Below are positions 1 to 8,720 of a stretch of DNA of 64,000 nucleotides, one piece after another. The notes beneath the pieces were generated by a model that was not told the origin of the DNA, did no database searches, and saw only the letters and a list, made by a program, of their open reading frames with translations. The DNA comes from CAVQBP01 sp964448105. Its GTDB lineage: Bacteria > Bacteroidota > Ignavibacteria > Ignavibacteriales > Ignavibacteriaceae. The first letter of the stretch is position 1; each line of letters starts with the position of its first letter. The stretch covers positions 9,582 to 73,581 of the forward strand of contig CAYUVK010000009.1 in the NCBI GenBank assembly GCA_964448105.1. Reading direction: 5' to 3'. The position numbers were made by a program, and so were the translations under genes.

Positions 1-2510
1 TAACCAAAGTAATCGGGAATATTTAGTGCTTTATGTAAGTATTCCCATGAATAAAGTGATGAAGTTGAAATCCAAAAAATACTCTTTTGAGTTTTTGAGA
101 TCAGTTCAAATAATATTTTCAAACATGCAAAACCGTTAACTTTTCTCAAAAAAAGATGCTGAATATTTTCAATTATTACAATTTTTTTTGCCGGGAGATT
201 ATTCAAATATTCAATTAATTCTTCAAAGTTTTTTATTGAGCTAATATTGAAAAGGGTTTTTAGAAATTCTTTTAAATCATCAGGTTTATGAATTGCTTTA
301 GAAACTTCTGTTCGTAAAATATTATATTTTTTCTCAAGTCCCATTTCGAAAAAATTTAAAAGTGTAGTGGCTCCGCTTCCTTTTTCACCTATAACAGCAA
401 CAGGAGCGTAACCTCCTTTTACCCATTGTTCATAAGCTAAATTTAATCTAGACAGTTCGGTTTCCCGGCCTTCGAAAAACCTTTCATCTTTTAAAGCCTC
501 GATTTCAAACAATCTTCTGTATACAACCGGAAGTTTGGATAAAGCAGTCTGTGTCGCTGCAAGAAAATCTGAAATTTCCGAAGAAATTGCAGCAAGCCTC
601 CTTGTTAGTCCTAATTTTTTTCTTATGTAATTATAAAATTCTTTATACCTGCTATGTTCTTTTTTATAAGAAGTTTGAAGAACCGGGATAAATTTTTTGA
701 TCCAAACAATCGATTGTTCTTTTAGCTTAGTTGTTCTTTGAAGAGCTTTAGCCTTTGCAATTTTAACCTTTATATCTAAAATATTTTCGGTTTTTGTAAG
801 CATTATTAAATCGCCATTAAAATCACCGACGGCATTACCAATAATTTCTTCGATTTCTTTACTAATTGAGAGAAGAGTTTTTTCAACTTCATTGGTTTTC
901 CCAATAGCTCGTTCAATACCTTCTGCAGCAATATCAAGCGGATCTTCACCGGTTCTTTCATCGCTGCGGAACATTGAAATAGCTGTATCAAGATTGAAGT
1001 CCGAAATTTGATCAATATCTGTAATTGAGCTTTGTACTTTTTGAATTTCTCTAAGAGTACTGCTTTTTATGTGCTGGATTGATTTACTAAATTTTGTTAA
1101 GCTGTCAAATGAAATGATTTCGTTTGGAGAGATGTAGTCGATTTCCGATGTTTTGACTTTTCTAACATATGTACCGGTTTTAATAATTGCTCTTTTGGTT
1201 GAAAGATTTTGTACCAATCTTTCGATATTTATTTCAATGCCGCCGACTAATTCAGGGATATTTTGAGTTAAAATAATTTCGCTGATTGAAGGAATTATTT
1301 TATTAGACAAGTGCTTAAATATTTTAGCCTTCTCTTTAAAGAGAAGTGAATGTAATTCGCTGCTGCTGCCGTAAAATTCATTTATTTCAATTTTAATATC
1401 TTCAAGAAGCGAAGAAATTTTTTTCAGTTCGGGCAATATTATTTTATTTATTCTTTCTTCAGATTCGTCCTTAATGTTTGAATATGCTTGCGTAGAATTA
1501 CCGCAAAGAATGTATAATTCTTTATTTAACCTCCAATCTTCAAACAGAGTAAAGAATGAATTTTGCCAGCCCTGGTTAATATCTTTATAATTTCTATTTA
1601 AATTTCCATGAGCTTTTATAATTTTTTTTGAATTGTACTTTCTTTTCGGATCTTCTATTGTTCCGGCTTTATTATAAACATCTTCATATTCTATAAATAT
1701 CTCATCTGTTTTATTAGATGCTTTTTCCCCGAGTGAGTTATTTAAATCTGTTAATGATTTTACAATAATTTCAATTTCTTCTTTGTAATTTGTTTCATTT
1801 GAAGAATTATTGGGCTCATTTTGTGCGGACTCAATTGTGAAAATTTTATTTATACTTTCATCTAATTCCCAGACTTTTGAATACGCAGAACTAATATTTA
1901 AATCGACTTCTTCAATAATTGAAAGAAGCGATTGAGAAAGTTTATCTCTTAAATAAAAGAAAGAAAGGTTCTTATATGGAATTTCATGGTACCAATTTTT
2001 TTTAGGTTTCCGATCTTTTTTAAATATATTTCTAAAAGTGTTTCCCGTACTAACCGGCAGCTGCGATATTTTGTAAGATAAATTTTTTATTCTCTTTGAG
2101 TTTTTTATAAATGCAGTATCGTTTTCAAAAGATGTAAATCTCTCATCAGCCTGGACTTCTTTAATTTTTTCATCAAAGGAAGATAAATAATTATTTAATT
2201 CTTCAATGAAACCCGGGAATTCTTCATCGAATTTTTTGGATTGGTTTATTGTAAATTTATTCTCAATGAGTGAAGAAGTTCGTTTATTATATTCGTTTAC
2301 CTGTTCAATTGTGAGGTCGGTATTTCCATAAAATGCACTTAATCTTTTTTGAAAGGATTGAATGAAGCTTATGCTGTCACTAATTTTATTTCTTAATTCA
2401 GATGTAAAAAATGATGAAACAAAATTTTTGACCTTTTCTTTAACTGTTAAAAATTCCGGTTTCATCTTTATTTGAAAATCTTTCGATGTGAATGAAGATT
2501 TCTTATTCAT
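1..2510 (-). CDS. Partial coiled-coil P-loop ATPase, 3' end beyond the window
   Basis: An uninterrupted minus-strand frame of 836 codons starts at ATG 2510 and runs off the left edge, so the C-terminus is missing. The first ~650 residues are rich in Lys, Glu, Asn and Ile and look helical, with no signal peptide or membrane segment. An ATPase module follows. It opens with FEGRETEL, the kind of lead-in seen before STAND/NACHT/AAA domains. Next come a Walker A (GEKGSGATT, residues 708-716) and a Walker B-like strand (IVIIEN, about 777-782). A second ATG lies 16 codons in, but the frame is open from the first. The gene is divergent from the GNAT/nitrilase pair. I cannot name the family; an NTPase with a long helical sensor or scaffold is inference. 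Confidence 0.8.
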   Translation of the reverse strand, partial: MNKKSSFTSKDFQIKMKPEFLTVKEKVKNFVSSFFTSELRNKISDSISFIQSFQKRLSAFYGNTDLTIEQVNEYNKRTSSLIENKFTINQSKKFDEEFPGFIEELNNYLSSFDEKIKEVQADERFTSFENDTAFIKNSKRIKNLSYKISQLPVSTGNTFRNIFKKDRKPKKNWYHEIPYKNLSFFYLRDKLSQSLLSIIEEVDLNISSAYSKVWELDESINKIFTIESAQNEPNNSSNETNYKEEIEIIVKSLTDLNNSLGEKASNKTDEIFIEYEDVYNKAGTIEDPKRKYNSKKIIKAHGNLNRNYKDINQGWQNSFFTLFEDWRLNKELYILCGNSTQAYSNIKDESEERINKIILPELKKISSLLEDIKIEINEFYGSSSELHSLLFKEKAKIFKHLSNKIIPSISEIILTQNIPELVGGIEINIERLVQNLSTKRAIIKTGTYVRKVKTSEIDYISPNEIISFDSLTKFSKSIQHIKSSTLREIQKVQSSITDIDQISDFNLDTAISMFRSDERTGEDPLDIAAEGIERAIGKTNEVEKTLLSISKEIEEIIGNAVGDFNGDLIMLTKTENILDIKVKIAKAKALQRTTKLKEQSIVWIKKFIPVLQTSYKKEHSRYKEFYNYIRKKLGLTRRLAAISSEISDFLAATQTALSKLPVVYRRLFEIEALKDERFFEGRETELSRLNLAYEQWVKGGYAPVAVIGEKGSGATTLLNFFEMGLEKKYNILRTEVSKAIHKPDDLKEFLKTLFNISSIKNFEELIEYLNNLPAKKIVIIENIQHLFLRKVNGFACLKILFELISKTQKSIFWISTSSLYSWEYLHKALNIPDYFG

Positions 2511-2534
2511 TCATTTTAAACAGATGAATGATTT

Positions 2535-2613
2535 TTGTCATTCCGTAAAGTGTGATCTTAAAATAGTGCAATTCGTAAACATTGAGATTCTTCACTAAGT
2601 TTAGAATGACAAT
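2535..2613. repeat. Imperfect inverted repeat with TTGTCATTC ends
   Basis: The outer arms TTGTCATTCCGTAAAGTG and CACTAAGTTTAGAATGACAA are complementary with a few mismatches. The element lies upstream of the ATPase gene, in a 327-base gap between divergent genes. It resembles the short TGTCATTC...GAATGACA repeats scattered between genes in many Bacteroidota genomes. The rest of the gap is A/T-rich and holds no gene that I can see. Confidence 0.5.
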
Positions 2614-2837
2614 TTTGTGTAACATAAGTAAAGTAATATAATCAAAAAAAAATTAGAGATTCAATAAGTGTTTTAATAATTTCTCAACAAATTCCAAATT
2701 ATTAAATATTCCAAATATATTTACAAAATTTTCAATTAGGAATAGAAACAGAAATAACTTATAATTTATTGATACTCATCTTTTAATTTAAGAGTAATTT
2801 TTTATAAATTGTTTTAACGTATGAAGATACAAAAAAA

Positions 2838-3488
2838 ATGAAAACTGAAACAGAAGTTATTATAAGAAATACAATCCCGGCAAATTTCGATGAAATAAGG
2901 GAGCTTCAACAGAAAATATATCCCGGTCTTAAACCCTGGTCACATGAGCAGCTTGAAAATCATCTTAAAGTTTTTGCCGAAGGTCAGTTTGTAGCTGACC
3001 TGGAGGGAAAAATTGTAGGTACGGCAAGTTCATTTATAATTTTGTGGGACGAATATGGTCCAGATCATAACTGGAAGGAAATAACCGGAAGCGGAATGTT
3101 TTCTACTCATAACCCGGAAGGAAAGACTCTTTATGGAGCAGAAGTCTGTGTTGATCCTGATTATCGAAAAAAAGGGATCGGGCAGAAAATATACCAGGAA
3201 AGAATGGAATTATGTAGAAGGCTTAATTTGAAAAGAATTATCGCTGCAGGCAGGCTTCCCAATTATCACTTATTTGCCGATAAATTGGATCCTCATACAT
3301 ATTGTCTTAAAGTTATATGGGGCGATATTTATGATCCCGTTTTACGCTTTCAATTAAAACAGGGTTTCCAGTTTTGTGATATTGTTGAGAATTATTTACA
3401 TGGCGATACCCAATCTTTAGAGTATGCCTCTTTAATTGTATGGTTAAATCCTAACTATAATCCCAATTTTGATAAAAAGGAGAAATAA
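2838..3488 (+). CDS. GNAT family N-acetyltransferase
   Basis: This 216-residue protein has a GNAT fold. The acetyl-CoA-binding motif A is RKKGIG at residues 110-115, preceded by the beta-strand AEVCVDPDYR. An insertion follows, with substrate-like residues around GRLPNYHLF. The stop codon overlaps the ATG of the next gene in TAATG, so the two are translationally coupled. In many bacteria this acetyltransferase type is fused to a carbon-nitrogen hydrolase, which matches the downstream gene. The substrate is unknown; a small amine or an amide-derived compound is inference. The ATG at 2838 follows an A-rich stretch rather than a clear Shine-Dalgarno site. Confidence 0.88.
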   Translation: MKTETEVIIRNTIPANFDEIRELQQKIYPGLKPWSHEQLENHLKVFAEGQFVADLEGKIVGTASSFIILWDEYGPDHNWKEITGSGMFSTHNPEGKTLYGAEVCVDPDYRKKGIGQKIYQERMELCRRLNLKRIIAAGRLPNYHLFADKLDPHTYCLKVIWGDIYDPVLRFQLKQGFQFCDIVENYLHGDTQSLEYASLIVWLNPNYNPNFDKKEK

Positions 3489-4360
3489 TGCGAGTTAGAA
3501 TTGCTTCAGTTCAATACCATTTAAGAAAGGTAAACAATTTTGAAGAATTTGAAGATCAGGTTAATTATGTATTAACAGCAGCTTCAGAATATAAACCTCA
3601 TTTTGTACTCCTCCCCGAGTTATTTACAATTCAGCTTATGTCGTTTATAGACAGCAGTGATGCTGTTAAAGCTATTAATGAGTTAAGTAAATATAAAGAA
3701 CAGTATATTGATCTACTAAGCAGTTATGCTTCCAAATACAAGTATTATTTGATCGGCGGAACGCATCCGACTAAAGAGAACGATAAAATTTTTAACCGGG
3801 CATATCTTTTTACCCCTGAAGGCAAAGTTTTTACCCAAGATAAAGTACATCGAACAAGATGGGAAAAAAATCCATGGCAGATTGAACACGGCAACGAACT
3901 TAAAGTATTTAAAACTACACACTGCCCGATTTCAATTTTAATTTGTTATGATGTTGAATTTCCTGAAGTTGCAAGAGTAGTCTCGGATGCAGGTGCCGAA
4001 ATAATTTTTGTCCCCTCTTATACAGATGATAGGCAGGGTTATTTGCGTGTTAGATACTGCTGCCAGGCAAGGGCAATAGAAAACCAGGTATATGTAGTTA
4101 TGGCAAGTACTGTCGGAAATCTTCCAGTTGAAAACCTTAGGCTTCACTATGGGCAAGCAAATATTTTTACTCCTTCCGATTTTCCATTTTCACGTGATGG
4201 TATCGCTGCAGAAGGAGTAATAAATCAAGAACAAATTATTATTGCAGATCTTGAATTAGATCTCCTTGATGAAAATAGAATAAAAGGTACTACAATTCCT
4301 CTAATGGATAAAAGACAGGATATTTATTCCAAAGTAGCCATCGTGGAAAATACCGAATAA
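3488..4360 (+). CDS. Carbon-nitrogen hydrolase (nitrilase superfamily)
   Basis: The protein has 290 residues, normal for the nitrilase superfamily. The Glu-Lys-Cys triad is visible: E44 in LLPELF, K119 in QDKVHR and C153 in LICYDVEFPE. These enzymes hydrolyse amides or nitriles through a cysteine thioester. No signal peptide is seen, so it is cytoplasmic. It overlaps the GNAT gene by one base, and the pair corresponds to a protein that is a single GNAT-hydrolase fusion in other bacteria. The downstream transporter is convergent, so the operon has two genes. The amide substrate cannot be read from the sequence. Confidence 0.92.
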   Translation: MRVRIASVQYHLRKVNNFEEFEDQVNYVLTAASEYKPHFVLLPELFTIQLMSFIDSSDAVKAINELSKYKEQYIDLLSSYASKYKYYLIGGTHPTKENDKIFNRAYLFTPEGKVFTQDKVHRTRWEKNPWQIEHGNELKVFKTTHCPISILICYDVEFPEVARVVSDAGAEIIFVPSYTDDRQGYLRVRYCCQARAIENQVYVVMASTVGNLPVENLRLHYGQANIFTPSDFPFSRDGIAAEGVINQEQIIIADLELDLLDENRIKGTTIPLMDKRQDIYSKVAIVENTE

Positions 4361-4373
4361 AATGATTTTGTTT

Positions 4374-5990
4374 TTAGTCAGCTTTTAATTTGAATCCTTT
4401 CAACATCCATTTTTTAGCGAGAACCAATCCTATTGGGCTAATGATTGCTATTAATCCGTAAATAAACCACATAAATCCCGTATTCATTTGTGAAGGGATT
4501 GTGTCAATAGGGCAGTATTGCATTAAAAACCAGCCGGAGTAAAATCCTGTAATTACTTTAGTTAAAAACCATGGAAACTGACCTACCCCCATGTAAAGAC
4601 CTGTCATACCTTTGGGAGCGACTTCGGCAATCCACTGTAAAAACCTTGGCTGCCACATTGCTTCACCTATAGTGCTAATTAAAACATAAAGGAGAAATAA
4701 ATACAGATTGGGTCCAACAGATAACAAAAATGTAGGTATTGCCATTACGGTTGTACCAAGTATCATCATTCTATAAACATTGGCTTTAGTTGTTAAACCT
4801 GCAATTAATGGTGCTAAAATGAAAATTAATATCGGGTTTATATTGGCAAAAACCTCATAATATTGACTTGCAACAGAACCTGCCGGGAAAGCGCGGTTTA
4901 AATAATATGGAATAGTAAGCCAATTGTGAGCGAATAAAGTTTGAACGGGAATTAGAATGAAAATAAAAAAAGAAAATCTTTTATCTCTAAAAGGATGATA
5001 GGGTCTTTTCTTTAAAAATTCATAAATAGCTATTACAAAAAAAGCAATTGCAATTACAAAAAATAAATCGAAAGTAATTTTATAACCAAATAAATCGAAA
5101 CTTTTTATATAATTTAAAGGATTGCTAAACCCTAAACCTGAAAACAGGAAGAAAAGTAAAGTTAGTAAGCTATAAATAATTAACGGCACATTGTTAATTC
5201 TTTTCTTTCTGTTTTCATTTTCTTTTTCTGCGGGAGTTCCTTCTTTTTCTAATTCTTCTTTTACTCTTGCAACTGCCTGCTCATCAGTTTTTTTACTTAA
5301 CAGGATAACGGTTACTAGTAAAGCAATAAAAGTTATAATTGTGAAAGCCCAGAATACGGCAGTTAAACCATTTGGGGGAAATACATCTACAAAATTTTGC
5401 CTGGTTAATGAAGATATAAACCCGGAAAGAAAGGCACCCAAATTCATAAATCCGTAAATTGCACCGTAAGCCATAGCTGCAGTTTTGGGCGTGGTATATC
5501 TTTTAACTCCTGCATAGGCAGCAGGCTGGTATAAACCATATGCAACAACCATGAAAAGAAGACCTGCGTTCATTGTGAAAAACATTGGCGACCAAAGTCC
5601 GTTAGTCAGGTGAAATGTTCCCGAGAGAGCAATTACTACCCTGGCAACCAGGAAAACAAGAAATGAAATAAATAAAGATTTCCGCACCCCAATTTTGTCG
5701 GAATAACCTCCTAAAAGCAGCATTGAAAAAGTGATTCCCCCCGTAACAAAACTGTAAACCAAACCTGCTTGAGGATCTGTTAAGCCAACATTTTCAGAAG
5801 AGAATTTGCCAAGCTCGGTTAATATTCCAAAATAAACCAATCCTTCAAGAACATAGGGCACATTAATTCCCCATAAAGCTTTAGGAGCTTTGACAAATGC
5901 AACAAAAGTTTCTTTCAATTCTTTAAAAGACTCTTTAACAACTTCAGAGAAACTTTTTACCTGTTGGGTTTCAACTTTTTCATCAGCCAC
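4374..5990 (-). CDS. POT/MFS-type permease with degenerate signature
   Basis: This 538-residue polytopic protein has about 12-14 hydrophobic segments and an MFS loop (GGYSDKIGVRKS) after the second or third helix. It resembles proton-coupled oligopeptide (POT) transporters. However, the usual ExxERFxYYG motif of helix 1 reads VLEGLVYFG, so the Glu-Arg proton-coupling pair is not conserved. Its C-terminal half resembles the permease at 37814-39106 (PRFLQWIAEVAPKGMTGLYMG against PRIQEYITWIAPKEKAGLYMG). It lies 21 bases after the TauE/SafE gene and probably shares its transcript. Peptide or amino-acid transport is likely; the substrate is not established. Confidence 0.82.
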   Translation of the reverse strand: MADEKVETQQVKSFSEVVKESFKELKETFVAFVKAPKALWGINVPYVLEGLVYFGILTELGKFSSENVGLTDPQAGLVYSFVTGGITFSMLLLGGYSDKIGVRKSLFISFLVFLVARVVIALSGTFHLTNGLWSPMFFTMNAGLLFMVVAYGLYQPAAYAGVKRYTTPKTAAMAYGAIYGFMNLGAFLSGFISSLTRQNFVDVFPPNGLTAVFWAFTIITFIALLVTVILLSKKTDEQAVARVKEELEKEGTPAEKENENRKKRINNVPLIIYSLLTLLFFLFSGLGFSNPLNYIKSFDLFGYKITFDLFFVIAIAFFVIAIYEFLKKRPYHPFRDKRFSFFIFILIPVQTLFAHNWLTIPYYLNRAFPAGSVASQYYEVFANINPILIFILAPLIAGLTTKANVYRMMILGTTVMAIPTFLLSVGPNLYLFLLYVLISTIGEAMWQPRFLQWIAEVAPKGMTGLYMGVGQFPWFLTKVITGFYSGWFLMQYCPIDTIPSQMNTGFMWFIYGLIAIISPIGLVLAKKWMLKGFKLKAD

Positions 5991-6011
5991 TGAAAATTTC
6001 CTTATAATTTA

Positions 6012-6761
6012 TTAAAAGACATTTAAAAGCTTTAAAGACATAATTAGGACAGCAATTATTAAAATAATTTTAATTATCCCTTCTCCTTTTTTCACGGAGA
6101 ATTTTACTGCCCACCAGCCGCCTAATGCATTACCGGCTGCAAGTGATAATCCTAACTCCCAATTTATATTATTAGTAAAAATAAAAATAATAATTGCAGG
6201 AATAGTATAAATAAAAACAATAAAAACCTTGTGCATATTCACATACACCAAATTTAATTCCATTAAATAATGTAGAGCAGCCATAATAATAAATCCCACT
6301 CCTACTTGAATAAATCCTCCGTAAAATCCAATGAATAACATAGAAACATAGACCCACGGAGAAATATTTTTATCATCTGATTGTGAATATTCTATTTTAG
6401 ACCTTGGTACAATCATGGAAATAATAATTCCAATCATTACTATTCCAAGGATTGTCTGAAATGTTTGATCACTTATTTTTACAGCGATTAATGCACCTGC
6501 TACAGCGCCGGGCAGCGTAAACAGAGATAGTTTTAAACTTAATTTGAATTTTTGATACTTCTCTCTTTTAAAAGAATAGACGGCAAATATATTCTGAATG
6601 ATTATAGCTACACGGTTGGTTCCATTGGCAAGAGCAGAGTCTAATCCTAAAAAAATTAAGGTAGGCAATGTTAAAGTTGAACCGCCGCCTGCCATTACAT
6701 TCATAAAACCGGCAATTATACCTACAAAGAAGAGTAATATAATCTGAAGATAGATCGACAA
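6012..6761 (-). CDS. TauE/SafE (TSUP) family membrane transporter
   Basis: This 249-residue protein is almost entirely hydrophobic, with about eight membrane segments. The N-terminal motif IAGFMNVMAGGGSTLTLP matches the glycine-rich first TSUP repeat. The second repeat begins near GFYGGFIQVGVGFIIMA. Family members move sulfite, sulfoacetate, taurine-derived compounds or other anions across the inner membrane. It sits between a sulfur-amino-acid PLP enzyme, 26 bases upstream, and a POT-like permease, 21 bases downstream. Export of a sulfur compound made by the neighbouring enzyme is a reasonable inference but is not shown. Confidence 0.87.
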   Translation of the reverse strand: MSIYLQIILLFFVGIIAGFMNVMAGGGSTLTLPTLIFLGLDSALANGTNRVAIIIQNIFAVYSFKREKYQKFKLSLKLSLFTLPGAVAGALIAVKISDQTFQTILGIVMIGIIISMIVPRSKIEYSQSDDKNISPWVYVSMLFIGFYGGFIQVGVGFIIMAALHYLMELNLVYVNMHKVFIVFIYTIPAIIIFIFTNNINWELGLSLAAGNALGGWWAVKFSVKKGEGIIKIILIIAVLIMSLKLLNVF

Positions 6762-6787
6762 ACTGTTAAACCATAGTTAATTGCAAT

Positions 6788-7909
6788 TTATAATTTCGCA
6801 AAAGCTTGCTCTAAATCTTCTATTAAATCATCCGGGTTTTCTAATCCGATCGATAAACGCAAAAGATTTTGAGGTGTCTTTGTTTCGGGTCCTTCAACAG
6901 AGGCTCGGTGTTCAATTAAGCTTTCAGGTCCTCCAAGACTTGTTGCACGGGTAAATAAACTAACACTTGCTGCAAACTTTAATGCATCCTCTTTATTTCC
7001 CTTTACCTGGAAAGAAAGCATTCCGCCGAATAATTTCATTTGTTCTTTTGCAAGTGGATGACCAGGATGTTCTTTTAATCCGGGATAGTGAACAATTTCG
7101 ACTTCTTTCCTTGAAGAAAGAAATTCTGCAATAACCATGGCACTTTTTGATTGCTCTTTAATCCGCAGAGGTAATGTTTGAATTCCTCTTAAAACAAGCC
7201 AGCACTCAAAAGGAGAAGGAACTGCTCCTCCTGATTTTTGGATTTCTTTTACAAATTCGAAAGTATTATTTTCTTCTTTTGATATTACAGCACCTCCTAA
7301 AACATCGCTGTGTCCCCCAATATATTTGGTAGTAGCGTGAAGAACTAAATCCACTCCTAATTCCAAAGGGTTTTGCAAAACCGGAGTTGCCCAGGAATTA
7401 TCACACACTGAAAATGCATTAATCTTTTTTGCAATATCTGTTATTTTTTTAATATCAATAATTTTTAACAGAGGATTTGAAGGTGTTTCTATCCAGACAA
7501 GGTTTGTATTTTTCTGAACTGCTTCTACAACATTTTTTATGTTAGTCATATCAACAAATGTAGAATTGATATTCCATTTCTCAAAAATCTTAATAAGATG
7601 CTTTGTCCCATGATAGATATCTTCCGGGGCAATTATATGATCACCGGGATGAAGTGATTGAAGAATACTCATGGCAGCAGCAGAGCCTGAAGAAAATGCT
7701 GCAGCATATTTACCACTTTCTAATATCGCAAGACATTCTTCCAGTGCTTCTCTGTTGGGATTATTACTGCGGGAATAATTATATCCTTTTGAGTACTCTC
7801 CGTTTTTTTCACGTTCAAAAGTTGTTGACAGATGGATTGGAGGAGTAACAGCTCCTGTAGCAGAATCAATTTTTCTCCCAGAATGTACAGACAACGTTTC
7901 TATTCTCAT
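6788..7909 (-). CDS. Cys/Met-metabolism PLP enzyme (cystathionine gamma-synthase/lyase type)
   Basis: This 373-residue protein is full length for the Cys/Met metabolism PLP family. It shows YSRSNNPNR near the N-terminus, the phosphate-binding SSGSAAAMS, the PLP-contacting DNSWATP, and the Schiff-base lysine K195 in HATTKYIGGHSD. The C-terminus carries the family SLGGPESLIEH and LRLSIGLE segments. Reactions in this family include gamma-synthase, beta- or gamma-lyase and methionine gamma-lyase, and sequence alone does not decide between them. It is first in a minus-strand trio with TauE/SafE and POT-like transporters, which suggests catabolism of sulfur amino acids coupled to transport. A TATCTTTG box lies about 27 bases upstream. 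Confidence 0.9.
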   Translation of the reverse strand: MRIETLSVHSGRKIDSATGAVTPPIHLSTTFEREKNGEYSKGYNYSRSNNPNREALEECLAILESGKYAAAFSSGSAAAMSILQSLHPGDHIIAPEDIYHGTKHLIKIFEKWNINSTFVDMTNIKNVVEAVQKNTNLVWIETPSNPLLKIIDIKKITDIAKKINAFSVCDNSWATPVLQNPLELGVDLVLHATTKYIGGHSDVLGGAVISKEENNTFEFVKEIQKSGGAVPSPFECWLVLRGIQTLPLRIKEQSKSAMVIAEFLSSRKEVEIVHYPGLKEHPGHPLAKEQMKLFGGMLSFQVKGNKEDALKFAASVSLFTRATSLGGPESLIEHRASVEGPETKTPQNLLRLSIGLENPDDLIEDLEQAFAKL

Positions 7910-7935
7910 TTACCATTCCGCAATAATTTTAATTG

Positions 7936-7943
7936 CAAAGATA
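7936..7943 (-). promoter_or_regulatory. TAnnTTTG-type -7 box upstream of the PLP enzyme
   Basis: On the minus strand the sequence reads TATCTTTG, which matches the TAnnTTTG -7 consensus of the Bacteroidota primary sigma factor. It ends about 27 bases before the ATG. A TTTG occurs further upstream but not at the ideal spacing, so this is a candidate only. Confidence 0.4.
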
Positions 7944-8021
7944 GTAATTTGCAAATTAACAATTAAGAATAAAAAATGAACAAAGATTTTAATTATTAAT
8001 TATAAATTGTTCATTATTAAT

Positions 8022-8633
8022 TTAATCCTGCTCAACCGTTTTTAGAATATCTAAAAATTCTGATTCTATTGCCTGACCTTTATTTCTTGCATACCATAGA
8101 TGAAGTTTTTCATAAAGTTCCGGACCAACTATTCCTTCAGCTTTCCATTGAAGGAATAATTCCTGTACAACTTTCGGACGCGCGCCCCATCTAAACAACT
8201 TGTTCCCATTAATATCAAAAGCAATTAAAATGGGAATGCTCCTTGTACCGTTTGTTAAAAACTGATCCATTATATCGGGATTAGAATCCCTCAGAATAAT
8301 TCTGAAGTTTATATTGGGATTTTCTTCAGCCATTAAAGCAAGATAGGGTAAATTCTGAGCAGAATCCCCGCACCAATTTTCTGTAATTACCATCCAAGTT
8401 TGAGGTTCATTTATCTTTTTAATTTCTTCCTTTAAATTATCAGAAACTTTATAAGTCTTCATGATTCTTGTACTTCTTTGCAAATTCAATTTTTTTGTTT
8501 CGAATTTTTTTCTTGCTTTTTCATTTAGAGAATCGGGATTTGTTTCCGCAATTTCATTTATAAATTTATTTAAATAGTCCTGGTACTTTATTCCATTTTG
8601 ATTTAACCGGTCTTCAATAATTTTGTAATCCAT
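8022..8633 (-). CDS. Thioredoxin-like protein (Thioredoxin_9 type, WCGDS)
   Basis: This 203-residue cytoplasmic protein has a thioredoxin-fold core after a ~75-residue helical N-terminus. The active-site position reads NWCGDS (W87, C88, S91), so it keeps only the first cysteine of the usual CxxC. The cis-proline loop is present (TRSIPILIAF). Such proteins are common in Bacteroidota; their role is unclear, and a monothiol or disulfide-isomerase-like function is possible. Neighbours on both sides are on the same strand but separated by about 90-110 bases, so it may be monocistronic. Confidence 0.82.
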   Translation of the reverse strand: MDYKIIEDRLNQNGIKYQDYLNKFINEIAETNPDSLNEKARKKFETKKLNLQRSTRIMKTYKVSDNLKEEIKKINEPQTWMVITENWCGDSAQNLPYLALMAEENPNINFRIILRDSNPDIMDQFLTNGTRSIPILIAFDINGNKLFRWGARPKVVQELFLQWKAEGIVGPELYEKLHLWYARNKGQAIESEFLDILKTVEQD

Positions 8634-8720
8634 TTTTATGTCACCTTAAATTTATTCAGCATTTAAAAAGTTTTAATCGATTATTAGATACAAATAATAA
8701 AAAAAGATTCAAATTTAATA

